Source: Morinoia aosen
Lineage: Eukaryota; Arthropoda; Malacostraca; Amphipoda; Talitridae
Assembly: GCA_030386875.1 (NCBI GenBank)
Contig: CM059567.1
Coordinates: 54,234,020 to 54,298,019 of the forward strand
Length of the DNA: 64,000 nt
Reading direction: 5' to 3'
The notes beneath the pieces were generated by a model that was given only the letters and a program-made list of their open reading frames with translations, ran no database searches and was not told the DNA's origin. Both the position numbers and the translations under genes were made by a program. The first letter of the stretch is position 1. Each line of letters begins with the position of its first letter. This document shows positions 53,300 to 64,000 of this stretch, piece after piece.

Positions 53300-56200
53300 G
53301 AACGTTGCTGTTGTGGTGTTAGAATAGCTTACTTGCTGCTAAGTTGTACTTTTGCGTATTTTTGTGCTGCTGAAATACCACATTCATGAGTCACAACACT
53401 TACGATTGTAAACTGATACTGACCAAAAAGATCTAGGGATATGAAGCTCGTATTAGAGGTAAAATTTCGCTTTATACTTGTCCTGCTCGCGTCTTATATT
53501 TGAATTTTGCACCAATGAATTTCTCATGCTACTCGTAGGCCACTATGTTTTATTTTTTGATCGCTACCAAGTTTCAATGTTAACTCTTCTGTTTACGCAA
53601 CTAACGCGAACCGTTTGCATGCTGCCGTTGCGAAGTGATCATCTTGGTCGTGCATGTGCTGTGGTAACTGGGTGGTGCTCTGGGCAGTGAAAATGGTAGC
53701 TTGAATAGTGAGTGGGGCTCATGTCTCTTTGATACAACGATGGCACAAGTTGAGGACAAATGACAGCAATAATGTGAGCGAGCGTAAATCATTGACCTTT
53801 ATTTTACAAAGTAAGTTGTTTCGTCCTTATGATGCTGAAGAGAGGTGCCGATGCGGCGCTAGAGGAAAACTCGTATATGAACTCTATACAGTATATGAAA
53901 ATGATGCAAATTTTTATTCTCTGTAACATCACACAAACGGGTTAAATGCAGAGCGCCGAGCTTATTGTTTTTTCGCTATTGCATGAAGGCTAATGAGTCT
54001 CTTGAAATTCATTTTGAAGCATATATAGAGTTTGGCATTGGTGACCTCGACGCTGCTTAGATACCGATCTTATTTTACTTCTTCAGTTCGTAAATGAATT
54101 TCAAATTGAAAAAATAAATAAATTAGAGCAGCAATGGTCTCTTAATTCAAATATGTTCAGTTGTTGGACCATTTTTATTCCGATTGGTTTTTGTATAAAA
54201 TTATTTTCATCGAGGTTCAAAATGTTGGTTCAGGGTTCAAGGCTGGAGGATCGGTCTTCTACGGCAACACACACAACCTCAGACTAGATCGACATCGGGT
54301 TGTTCCTTCATCCTAAATGAGAATATTGCGTTCGTTGATTCAGTGAGACACGAGAGCAACAAATAAATAATAATAAATTAATGACGAAGTCGTGCCGATA
54401 TTTTCATACAATTCGTGCGTACGCTTCCTTAGCGTGTGAAGTATTGTACTGTACTTACGACGCGGTAATTGACTGTTTCGGTTCATTTCGATGGTGTTTA
54501 TTTTTGCTGCGCCTTTAGTATGCCTGTGCAAAGAAAATGAGATCTCAATAAACATCCTTCCTTGCTTTCAGTGTCACCACTGCTACTCTCAAAGTCAACA
54601 TTATTAAAATTATTTATTATTGTCAGATACTGAAAGGTAAATGTTGATGTTCTTCAATATGAAAGAGAAACATCATTCATATTCATTGACACATGATTGG
54701 CATAATATTAGATATCTGGAAATACTCAGCTACTCTACTCATTTGCAGCACGAATGACTCGTTCGTGCGAGTGTAACTGACTCAATTAACTTTTGTATTA
54801 GTGATGTCGGTTTCTCCGGCAGCTCACCTCAGTTACATGGGCCTGTGATGGCAGAACTTGCGTGAAACTTACATTGACATGATGTCATTTGGTCTCGTGA
54901 GCCGTCAGCGGGTCTGATCAGTCGTCCTATGTGAAGTGGAAAGTTAATGGAGGTCATGTGACGCTATAGAGAAGCGGCTTGTCCATACGGGCTGGCTCCA
55001 GTGAAAGGACCCTGGTCCATGTGACGTGATACGTTGCCCACAAAGATTTTAATAACAAAATTTACTTAGTGCCGTTACCGAAAAAAATCGGGACTTGTTT
55101 TTGGGGGTATAGTCTGCTTAAATGAAATGAGATGTTATTTTGAGTTTTTTCAAAGTTTAACTGTAAATTCGATGAAGAGAAAGTTCAACCAGCAGCTCTG
55201 TTTATATGAGGTTATTTCTAAAACTTTCGATTCAAGTTACTGCGTGGTGTATCTTTAAATAACTAAATGAGTCAATCAGTAGAAAGTGTGTAGTCTAAAG
55301 CAAATTCTTCCAAATTTTATTCGATTTCTACAAACCAAGTTTTAGTGCGCTAAGCGCTGTAGTTTTCTTAGCGTCACAGAAAATTTTTCTCGAAAATTCT
55401 GTCCGTCACAACCAATTAAATTCTCCAATAAATAATTGGGGATGAAAGTTTTGAAAAAACTCTGTCATTCTATCGAATCATATATTTTTTTTATGGGTGT
55501 TGAAAGTAAAATTGAACTATTAGTGTTCAAATTTCTTACTAAAAACTCCCTGTACTGTAAATGACTTTTCGATTGCTTTATTATGTTTTTGTGTAGTTTA
55601 TGGCAAATTTGTTGCTAGGGTTCAAAATTTAATATCCGTTGTAAGGTGATTTTAATACCAATCGTGAACTGTTAAGCAACTGAAAACTACACTGTGAAAA
55701 CAGGAAAATGCATTAGTTTAAGGATTAAAAGATTACAAAATGTGAAAGTTTAAATATAATTTCTAAAATTTTTAAGCAAAACACTACTCAGCGTCAGTAG
55801 AAACTGCTAAAGAAAAAGACTTTATTTTACCTTAAATGGAGGAGTATACGTCTAATGACATTCAACTAAAATGTAAAGGTAACAATGGGTAAAATATGGT
55901 AACAAAAGCGAAAATTTCCTAGAAGTATAGACAGAAAACACCTGGTAACAAATAAGTGCATACAGATTTTTAACAGAATGAAGAGATTGCACAAGATAAC
56001 TGGTTATCAAACTTAGAATATTCAAAGGAACAAACGTATCGCGACTATTGGGAGTTGGCATTTTAACATAAATTAAAAAGCTTTCTGTCAACTTTAACTC
56101 GCCTGGGCGACATCGTCCTGAAACTTTAAAATCGACTTAGCTCACTGGACGATTACAGCTACTGATATGATCTGTAATACCACCACGTAGCGAATTTGTA

Positions 56201-57537
56201 ACGGATCTGTATACTCAGTAATGCCCAATGTTGATTCTTCTCCATACAAAAGGTGACCGAACCCTAGCTGCACTGCATGGGAGCCATACGCTGCATTGCT
56301 GAGCGTCGTAGATGGTAGGTATCTGGTCCGTCACCTTGGATAGATTCTCTATGATGATACTACTGAAATAACTTTAGTATGTTATTGGGAGCAGTGCTTG
56401 ATAGTGATCCTCAATACATTTTTTATTTTCATCATTAAGTTTGAAACTAGCACTTGGTGGACAAATGCGAATTTTTTTATGAATATGAGACCCTACAGGA
56501 AAGCTTTAATTTGTTATATTAGGTTTCTTTTTCAGGATATTGCTTACGATATTATAAAGGTATCCATTACATCGAAGAAAGAACTTTCGGAAATCTAACT
56601 TTTTTTCAAAAATATAACTAGTTCGAATATATTTTCTATTTTCTTGAAAATGAAGCACTTACCGAGCTAATTTTCAGGGTTAGTAAAAATGGTACTGTGG
56701 AGTTTGGGCCCGAAACTATTCACGGTAGAGCTTTTGTTATCGTACATACTGGTAAAGGAATAATTATAAATTTTCGTGTTGTTTATGTCAAACATTGATA
56801 AACAATGTTTTTTTCTCGACGGGGTTTATGTAGGCTATTTTTACAGCAAGATAATTGAGGTAAAGCTATGTAAGTGCTTACGTTCTATAGTAGGAAGGTG
56901 TTCAGGGAATTAGCTCAGTGGTATGAAAAAATACAAGTAAAAGTGTTGAGCGTGAGGTTGTCTCTCATCTCACGAACAGTAATGTCGCAAGTCTATTCTA
57001 CAGAAACAAAAGAGATCATGTCAGTATCTGTGATCATCCTGTGCGTCATTCCGATTTCAAAGGTTAGCTCAGTGTAGGCCGGCAAGTTGAAGTTATCTGG
57101 GAGTATCTTGATGCGTCTTAAAATGCACTGCTCAGTAGTCGTGATTCGTCAGTACCTTTGAATACTTTGAGGTAGACCATCGGATTCCTTGGCAATCTCT
57201 TCATACTAGTTGAGATGTGTATAACATTTAGTTGTCATCAGACGTATCCTTTCCATAGTCTGTATTTTTAGGAAAGTCTCGATTTTTTCCTATTTATACA
57301 CACACTTATATTTAGATTTTACCTGAATTTTACTATACGCTAGTTCTCTCACTTGATATGCAATAACTGTTTTTACTCTTTTGGTTGCTACTGAGGATTG
57401 GCAATGTGATGCTTGAAAGCTACACAGATAGAGCTTTTTTTTTAAAAAGTTGCACCTAGCATGTTTTTTTTCGCGCTCTTACTTTAAAGGTTTTAATAAA
57501 AATACTCTTTGCAGAGCATAAACTTGTTATTCAACTT
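53300..57537. other. Probable intron sequence, nothing recognised
   Basis: If 51508-51610 is a first exon, this lies in its intron. Only short random ORFs, A/T-rich, no RNA gene or transposon ends recognised. Confidence 0.5.
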
Positions 57538-57712
57538 TACGGTCCTTGATACTCGCGAGTCATAATTTTAAGTCGTTCACACATGCGAGTGGTAACTTAA
57601 AGGTCGTTAATATTTGCGAGTCTCAATTTTCCTCTCGTCGATACTTGCGAGTCGTAACTTTACGTAAGTCGTAAGTTGATCCTTGCTAGTCTTAATTTTA
57701 CGGTGAGCGATA
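57538..57712. repeat. Degenerate tandem repeat of about 35-40 bp
   Basis: About five units share GTCGTTAATACTTGCGAGTC plus GTAATTTTA, with GCGAGTC/GTGAGTGG variants. Moderately diverged. Confidence 0.75.
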
Positions 57713-58036
57713 CATGTACATGTGTGTCATGCGAGCGCTATCTGTCAGGTCGGAATTTCACTGAACTTCTATCAAGCGTATGAAATGTAAAGTTGTTTTA
57801 TTAAAATGTACTAGCTGTGAGCGGCTATCTCTGTGTTTACCTTTTCTTGACGAAAGTTGTTCCCATTTTCTGACAGGCTCTGGTATTCATTTTACACGCT
57901 TTCTTCGATATGAAAAATTGCTTATTTAGTCGTGTTTAGACAAAACTATATTTTTTTACCCACTACAGTGCACTTCGGTGTTTCCTGAATTTTTGTATCT
58001 ATCACCGTTCTTTGGAGCAAAATATTGCTCTCAGTC

Positions 58037-58146
58037 TCTGCTCAGTATCTACTCAGTATCTGCTCAGTATCTGCTCAGTATCTGCTTAGTATCTGCTAAG
58101 TATCTGCTGAGTATCTGCTAAGTATCTGCTCTGTATCTGCTCAGTA
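58037..58146. repeat. 11-bp tandem repeat (AGTATCTGCTC), about 10 units
   Basis: CAGTATCTGCT repeats with single-base variants (TTAG, TAAG, TGAG, CTGT). Period 11 bp, close to a DNA helical turn. Confidence 0.93.
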
Positions 58147-61100
58147 AAAAGACGTCATGGCTACTCGACCTCTGAGCTCAGGAGCGCAGATGGCGGCCTG
58201 GAGAGGCAGGTCTTCTAACTGTCATAGACCAGTACGCGTTCCCGTAATGCTTTTTTGTTTCATCCACTCTGGTCGATGACGTGGGAATTTAAACTAGGCA
58301 CTCGAGTCAGATCCTACATTGTTCTGCTTCTTCAAGACTCTTGTCTGCATTTTTGTACTTCGAGTCGTAGAATTTGGTTTCTTTTAGGACCTGGAGGAAG
58401 ATGTGTGTGTGAGCTAGAGATGATAAGGAATAATTCTTGGAGAACTTTTCATGCGCAGTTGTTACCGTTAGATTGTCTCTCGATGTGGTACTGCTGAGGC
58501 TTTTCAAACTGAGAATTTTTTTAACCGCGAAAAAAAATTGGAATGAACTGCCGCGTTCGTGTTGGATGATGAGTAAACGCTAATCAGAGTTTTATTTCCT
58601 ATTCAGCAGTGGCAAATTTTCCCTATTTTCTTCGAATTATGGTTTACTGATAAAATAAGATTGCGCTAAATTGATGGGATGAAATTTAAATTCATATAAA
58701 GTCGGTTTGGTAAATACAAAATAATGACAGTATTTTGCATCAAGAAAAGACATTAACCTCGTTCTTTAGCCTCCCTCGGAACAGCCAATGCGTTGAAGAT
58801 GGTATACTCAGTATTTACAAAAATCCTTAGTTTTCGATTTACGAGTATTATTTCACTCTAAAAGACAAAAGCATTCCTAAAGCTCAATACCCGAATAAAA
58901 AATAAGAGAAAGTATTATATCACCTTCAATATCTGATAAAATCCCTTGATAAGGGTCGTTTGGTTAAATCAGCATCAGCAATGTTGTGAATTGTGATTAT
59001 AATTATTTATAGTATTTGTTTCTAGTAATAATATGTTCATTTAATGCATATCATTTATTCTATATACAATATTTATTTATGTATCTTACCAAATCATGGG
59101 ATTTCACGTACCCTCAAGGCTAGTACAAAAGTTTTAGTTAATAAATGATATTAGACCTGTGGTGCGCTAACCTGTTTAAGATCAGTTTATTTTAGAGCAC
59201 AGGGAAAAGTCAGCACTGTTCTTGAATGCAAGTCTTTCACCCGCAGTTTTTTCTACGTCAACAAAAAGACTTCAGAAGCAACCTAAGACGGTCAGACAAG
59301 ACGATCACCTTTCCGCACTTTTTTGCCTCACACCAGCAAAACTTGATATTGAACTGTTTTTCCAGATCATCTTCTTTTCAATGGTTTGGTCGTCAAACAT
59401 CGAACCTCATTTCCGAATAAACGTGGTATCGTGGGCAAAACTTTGAAGCGAAAAAGTGTACCACGTTATTATTTTACAATTTACGAGTATTTTTATTTTC
59501 GTCATACAGTTCATTTATCATAATTGACATCTCTCGTTATATATGATTCATACTAATCATAGGCTTTGTAATAAGACAATCAGTTTTCACAGTACAAATA
59601 AGAAAGAATTACAGCGCTGGGAAGGTTATAATTGGCGAGCGGAGCTGCATGTTATAAAAATGATTTTGAAAGCTCGTGTTCATGTGGGACAACGGTCCCC
59701 GACCGCATTCTTTGCTTGTTCGCTCAACATCAAATTTTCAATTCATTTCTTTTTGACTGTTCACGTGCTCTTCAGATCCCACGTGGTTGTTTATCCAGAT
59801 CCCTTGGGTAGTCCAACCTAGTTACCAAACTTATCACAGCGCGGGGGAGCCAATTTCTCTTTTGTCACTCGGGCTTCAGCACCTGAGATTTTTTTTATTT
59901 GTCGGTCTTAGGTTGAAGATTTTTTAATCCGGCTTGAGCTCACTCATGCCAAATACAGGCTTGGAGCCGCTGCTTGTTTTTGTGTTATCGCCATTGAAAC
60001 CGGACTTGAGGAGGAAGCAAAACCTATGTCTGAAAATGACCGGCTCTTGCCTGAATTGACAAAAACATGGGGAATGTGTACAAGAGGCCCAGTCTGTACA
60101 ACAAAGCCGGCGTAGGGCTTCAGCTGTAAAATTTCTCAAGTTCAAAGTCCTTCATCAAATGAGTTTATGTTTCATTGGAACTGTTTCAGTTTATGTTTCA
60201 ATTCTGCTGTAAAAGTTCACCTGCTATGTTCTGTATAAACGTTAATTCCATAGGAGTAACATGACGGTGTTTAGGCAACTTATTCTACATTCATGACTTA
60301 AGCTCCAAACTCAAGAAAACTAGCTGCTTATTGTGTAAAGGAATTTCAATATATAAAGTACGTATTCGAGTTGTACCTTGACTGTTAATACAAGTTAAAT
60401 GTGTCTATAGAACCGCCGGAAGATGTGGGTTGTCTACTGCTGCAGCGCCTCGGTTCTGCCGAGGAGACATTGAGGATGCGAGTCGTAAGAGCTCCTTCTA
60501 ATTGGTCGACAGGCTCCAGTTACGAGTGTACGTTGCCTTTCTATATTTCGCCGTTGAAAGTAAAACAAAAATTGGAAGTAACTGACCTTACGGGTAAATT
60601 TAAGAAGAATTTGTGGAAAAGAGGAAATGATGGCTCCAGCGTAAATGTGTAAATATTCAGTACTTTTAATGAACTTGATTTTAAAATTTATGCAGTTTTT
60701 AATTTGAAGAGATGTGGCTATGAGAAACAAGTTTCAAGTGTACACTGTGCACAGAAGCGATCCATTCTTCGTTAAAGTTGCTATGAGATTTTTGGAATGG
60801 AGCGTTGACGTCAGTTGTGAGTTATCATAGCAAGTCTCTGTTGCAATGAGAGCGTGCAGCTATTCTAGATCATAGCCAGCATCCCTTACGTAAATCTGGA
60901 TCAACACCGTAGCATCGTGTTTTATTTCTTTTCTTTTGTTAAAAATTTAAATGCTTTCGGCTGAAGAAGAATCGAGTTATCAATACACGATCGTGTGGTT
61001 GAATGTATTCAACAATATAGCTGATAACTGTCTATTGCGTACGCTATGCTACGATTTAGTTTAGTTTAGACATCGTCTGTAGAATGTTAATTAGTGTGTT

Positions 61101-61880
61101 ATGAGGGTCGATAATGCCATCAGCACTCACCTCCTCGGTTGCTAGGCACTGTGAACTCTTTGTTTGCTTATCATTTGTGGGTCACTAACGTTTCGTTATG
61201 TTTATATTTACCTTGCAATTCAGTACTGCATTATGTTTCTTCGTCAGGCTTGGCGGTTGTAAGTCTTCCGTAGGTATAAATGGCGTCACTCTTGTAGTGT
61301 CATTCGCAGCTGACGCTGACGTTGGTGCTGGTTCATTATGTTCTGGCGCGTCCCTATCAAGTACGGGTGCACCCAAGTGGTGACCTCGTTTCTCACATGC
61401 CCTGGGAAAACGTACTTTTTGGCTATGAAATTCCCATGGTTATAAATCGAGTTTTATGAATGGATAATTTTTTTGGATCTTTATTGAATTCGAAACTTTT
61501 CGAAAGGTGCATTAATGCTATTAATTAACAGGTTTGATTTGAGAAGAACTTTCTCGAGAGCTTTCGAGCGCTACGTTGGTGCTCATTTTGAAATTGCAAG
61601 AGAGAGAACACGAATTCATTGCGCATAGATGCGAGTTAAGTTTTTGTAGAATTTTGGCGATAATGGAAACAACACTGCATAAGAATAACGCCAATGGCAA
61701 AAAATATTAACAAACACGGAATGCGTAGCAAAAACAATCGAAGAATGTAGAAAATATGAAAATTACAACTAGAATTTGCAGATTACACCACATACCTAAA
61801 AATCTAACTTAAAATACTTAAGGGTGCAGAGTGTCACGTCGGTTCTGAGTGGGCCTTTTAAAATGAATTAAAATACTTAC
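58147..61880. other. Non-coding stretch, no gene recognised
   Basis: Short ORFs such as 60401-60652 (plus) and 61198-61383 (plus) have no recognisable domain and are not supported by context. Splice-like sites occur but cannot be linked to the 51508 exon. Confidence 0.45.
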
Positions 61881-61885
61881 GGCAG

Positions 61886-62090
61886 TCTTTAAATCAGCAG
61901 AGTTACACCGTACTCAGATTCTAAAATTGGTCTGACGATTTGTTAGATGCTCTCTGGACTTGCTGAGTGACGCCGTATTTAAATTTTAAAATTGGTCTGA
62001 CGATTTAAAAGATGCTCTCTGCAGCCTTTAAATCGGCAGAGTCACACCGTGCTCAGATTCCACGATTGGTCTGACGATCGCAGCTATGGG
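61886..62090. repeat. Tandem repeat of about 70-80 bp, three copies
   Basis: The shared core is ATTGGTCTGACGAT, with flanking CAGAGT(T/C)ACACCGT and AGATGCTCTCTG. Copies lie near 61900, 61975 and 62045. Confidence 0.85.
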
Positions 62091-63179
62091 CGTGATCTCT
62101 GATGTTACTGTAGAGTGGATTTGTGACGAGCCTGTGAGGGTGGGAGGACATGTCACGATATTCAGAAACGCGCGTGTGAACACGACAAAAAGTATCTCCA
62201 CAATACGTAGTTTCACACTGTCTATCACTGGCGCCAATTACATTCTGTTGCTGAGCATCATCGATCGGGTCTGGTCCTTCATTGTAAATAAGCTTCCCAT
62301 GAAGAGAAAATTACAATTGAAGACTCTAATATCTAAATACGGGTGATTGTTGTTCATAGCCTTGCACAATCTTCTAGGAATAATAATATTGGCTTGAAAC
62401 AAACATAAAGGCATGGTAGATAAAAATCATTTTTTGTGGAAGCACGGAATTATTCAGGTCGGCTACGATGTGAGCTGTTACTATACCTCTTCAGGAAGCT
62501 ACAAACGAGGTCACAATGGCATCCACTGTGACAGATGAAACCCTCAAAGATGTCTTATTACTTGAATGGTAAATAATCGGAACACATATTGTAGGCTATG
62601 GAAAATAAAGCTTGTGAAGATGATTATACATGCCAGCTGTAGAAAAAGATCTCTAGAAAAATATTTCCCAGACTTTGTAACATTCTCATTTAAGAATAAC
62701 AAACTGCTTTTTTCGTAACTTCATGCGTAACTTATTTCGGAACGAAATCAGCACACATTGTCATTTTCCCCTAATCGACGGCAGCCATTTATCGATGGGA
62801 GTTGGTTTTTGCAAAGAGGCAAAATTTCAGCTGCTTTCCCTCCAAGTGATAACGCTCACAACAAGATCTGGTCTTTTTTAAGTGAATCTAAGGTTTTTGG
62901 GACGTCAATGTATGACATACGAGTATCTCCTATGCATCATGGTAAAAATGTTAGGATCGTAGGGAAAGGTTTAGTGTTCCTGAGTACCGAGATATGTGCT
63001 TATCAGAATCAGAAACGCTAATCAATCTACATACAAAGACATGATCTGCTCATCATCGGAGAGGTTTTAGTGTGCGCATTGAGTTTCTTATTTTTTGTGT
63101 AGCGAAAGATAAACACGTAAATTTTTCGGCTTGAGTAGGTTTTGGATAATTTACATCAAAAAAGCTGTAATACTTCCGC

Positions 63180-63440
63180 ACCAACGGCTGCATTGACACC
63201 AGTACCACACCAACACCACACAGCACCACAGCATCGAGGCCGGAGGGCGGTTCACAGCTCCGTTACCTGAGGTGGGCGGTTCGCACGACGCGCCGCGGCC
63301 GCGCATCAGCCAGAGCTCCTCCGTCTGTGCACTGCGCGGTTCTTCACATTATTATCGCCTTTGCTATCCCCTCACCGGCCCCACATGACCGAGGTGACTA
63401 GTCAGCTGGAGCTCGTGCTACCAAACACCGCCGCAGCCTC
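63180..63440. promoter_or_regulatory. CpG-rich patch in AT-rich surroundings
   Basis: A sharp rise in G+C and CpG (GACGCGCCGCGGCCGCGC near 63290) between AT-rich flanks. It could be a promoter, a non-coding exon or GC-rich repeat debris. A GT donor-like GTAGGTTG follows near 63452. No ORF supports a protein. Confidence 0.35.
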
Positions 63441-63724
63441 GCTTGCATCTGTAGGTTGTAATTGAAGAGCGTTCAGGAATGAGCTGTTCGGTGTTCTCTC
63501 AATCATTTGTTCCGACTATTGACATGAGTATTACCATACCCATGTGTGTATATCAACTAAGGGTCTTTATGCTACGGCATTTTAAAATTCAGTAATGGTT
63601 CTTGTATCATCTTTACTGAAAATAAACTGCTTTTCTTTTCTTTTCTTTCTTTTCGTGGGAGTGGAGGTCTTCAGTTATGTATGGTATGTTGGGTTTGATC
63701 GAGCGATTCTGAGTGAATGCTCGG

Positions 63725-63965
63725 GGAGAGATTTTCGGCATGCAGTTAGTTCAATAGAGATTTTTGGTATGCTGTTCAGTTCGAGTTTTTGGTACGCTGT
63801 TTAGGTAGACTTTTGGTTTACATTTCAGGTAGAGAATTTCGGGATGCCGTTCAAGTAGAGCTTCTCGCGATGCAGAGATGTTCGGGATGCTGTTCTACAA
63901 GAGATTCTCGGGATGCTGTTCTAATGCAGATTTTTGGCAAGCTGTTATTGTTAGATTTCGGTATG
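63725..63965. repeat. Degenerate tandem repeat of about 30-35 bp at the window end
   Basis: Repeated GGGATGCTGTTC / GGTATGCTGTTCAGTT with AGAGATTTTTGG between, about seven units, running to near the window edge. Confidence 0.75.
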
Positions 63966-64000
63966 TATGTCTCTAGTTAGAAGAACTTACTGAGCTTTTT

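Noticed and set aside
60401-60652. 83-codon ORF as a possible exon of the gene starting at 51508
   Set aside because: No clear acceptor in the right phase, no recognisable domain, and no conservation evidence available.
1-64000. tRNA, rRNA or other structured RNA genes
   Set aside because: I looked for the B-box pattern GGTTCGAATCC and other conserved stretches on both strands and saw no convincing match; a tRNAscan or Rfam search would be decisive.

Overview
The window looks like an insect or other arthropod nuclear genome. It is AT-rich, has spliced genes with long introns, short CCTAA runs, and dense Ty3/gypsy and BEL/Pao LTR retrotransposons. I cannot name the species. Nothing looks bacterial: there are no operons, CRISPR arrays or Shine-Dalgarno sites.

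Region 1 (1-36010) is a nested retroelement block. A broken CsRn1-like Ty3/gypsy element on the minus strand (element A, 518-24105) is the base layer. Three insertions split it: an unclassified 1.6-kb piece in its integrase (885-2495, target duplication TCGA); a Mag-like Ty3/gypsy element B in its 5' LTR (6314-17722, duplication GACAC); and a pol-less BEL/Pao element D at the outer end of that LTR (18555-24096, duplication AATGC). Element B is itself split by a complete BEL element (7861-14170, duplication TTCAC) with an open 1896-codon gag-pol. Next comes a solo LTR related to A (element E, 24134-33618) interrupted by element C (25528-33291), which has two 2.38-kb LTRs but no gag or protease. 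A further solo LTR follows (element F, 33826-36010, minus strand, duplication ATTC). LTR-LTR differences counted by eye (B 11/402, BEL 2/309) agree with the nesting order.

Region 2 (36011-46303) holds a foldback inverted-repeat element and then the main cellular gene, a CENP-T homologue on the plus strand. CENP-T is the kinetochore protein that links centromeric chromatin to the Ndc80/Mis12 microtubule-binding complexes. Two exons (39251-39380 and 41207-46158) give about 1693 residues, with a TPRKVLKG N-terminal motif, four degenerate TYA-type repeats, and a C-terminal histone fold. Between them lie two large tandem arrays of an S-P-R-R-A-S motif: about 46 units of 9 residues and about 37 units of 10 residues. 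The two arrays use different codons. This protein is the most interesting object in the window.

Region 3 (46304-64000) is mostly non-coding. It contains a probable first coding exon of a secreted or membrane protein (51508-51610, signal peptide, phase-1 splice donor) followed by what looks like a long intron. That stretch carries a 25-bp G/T minisatellite and several shorter tandem repeats. A CpG-rich patch lies near 63.2-63.4 kb. No further exon could be recognised before the window ends.
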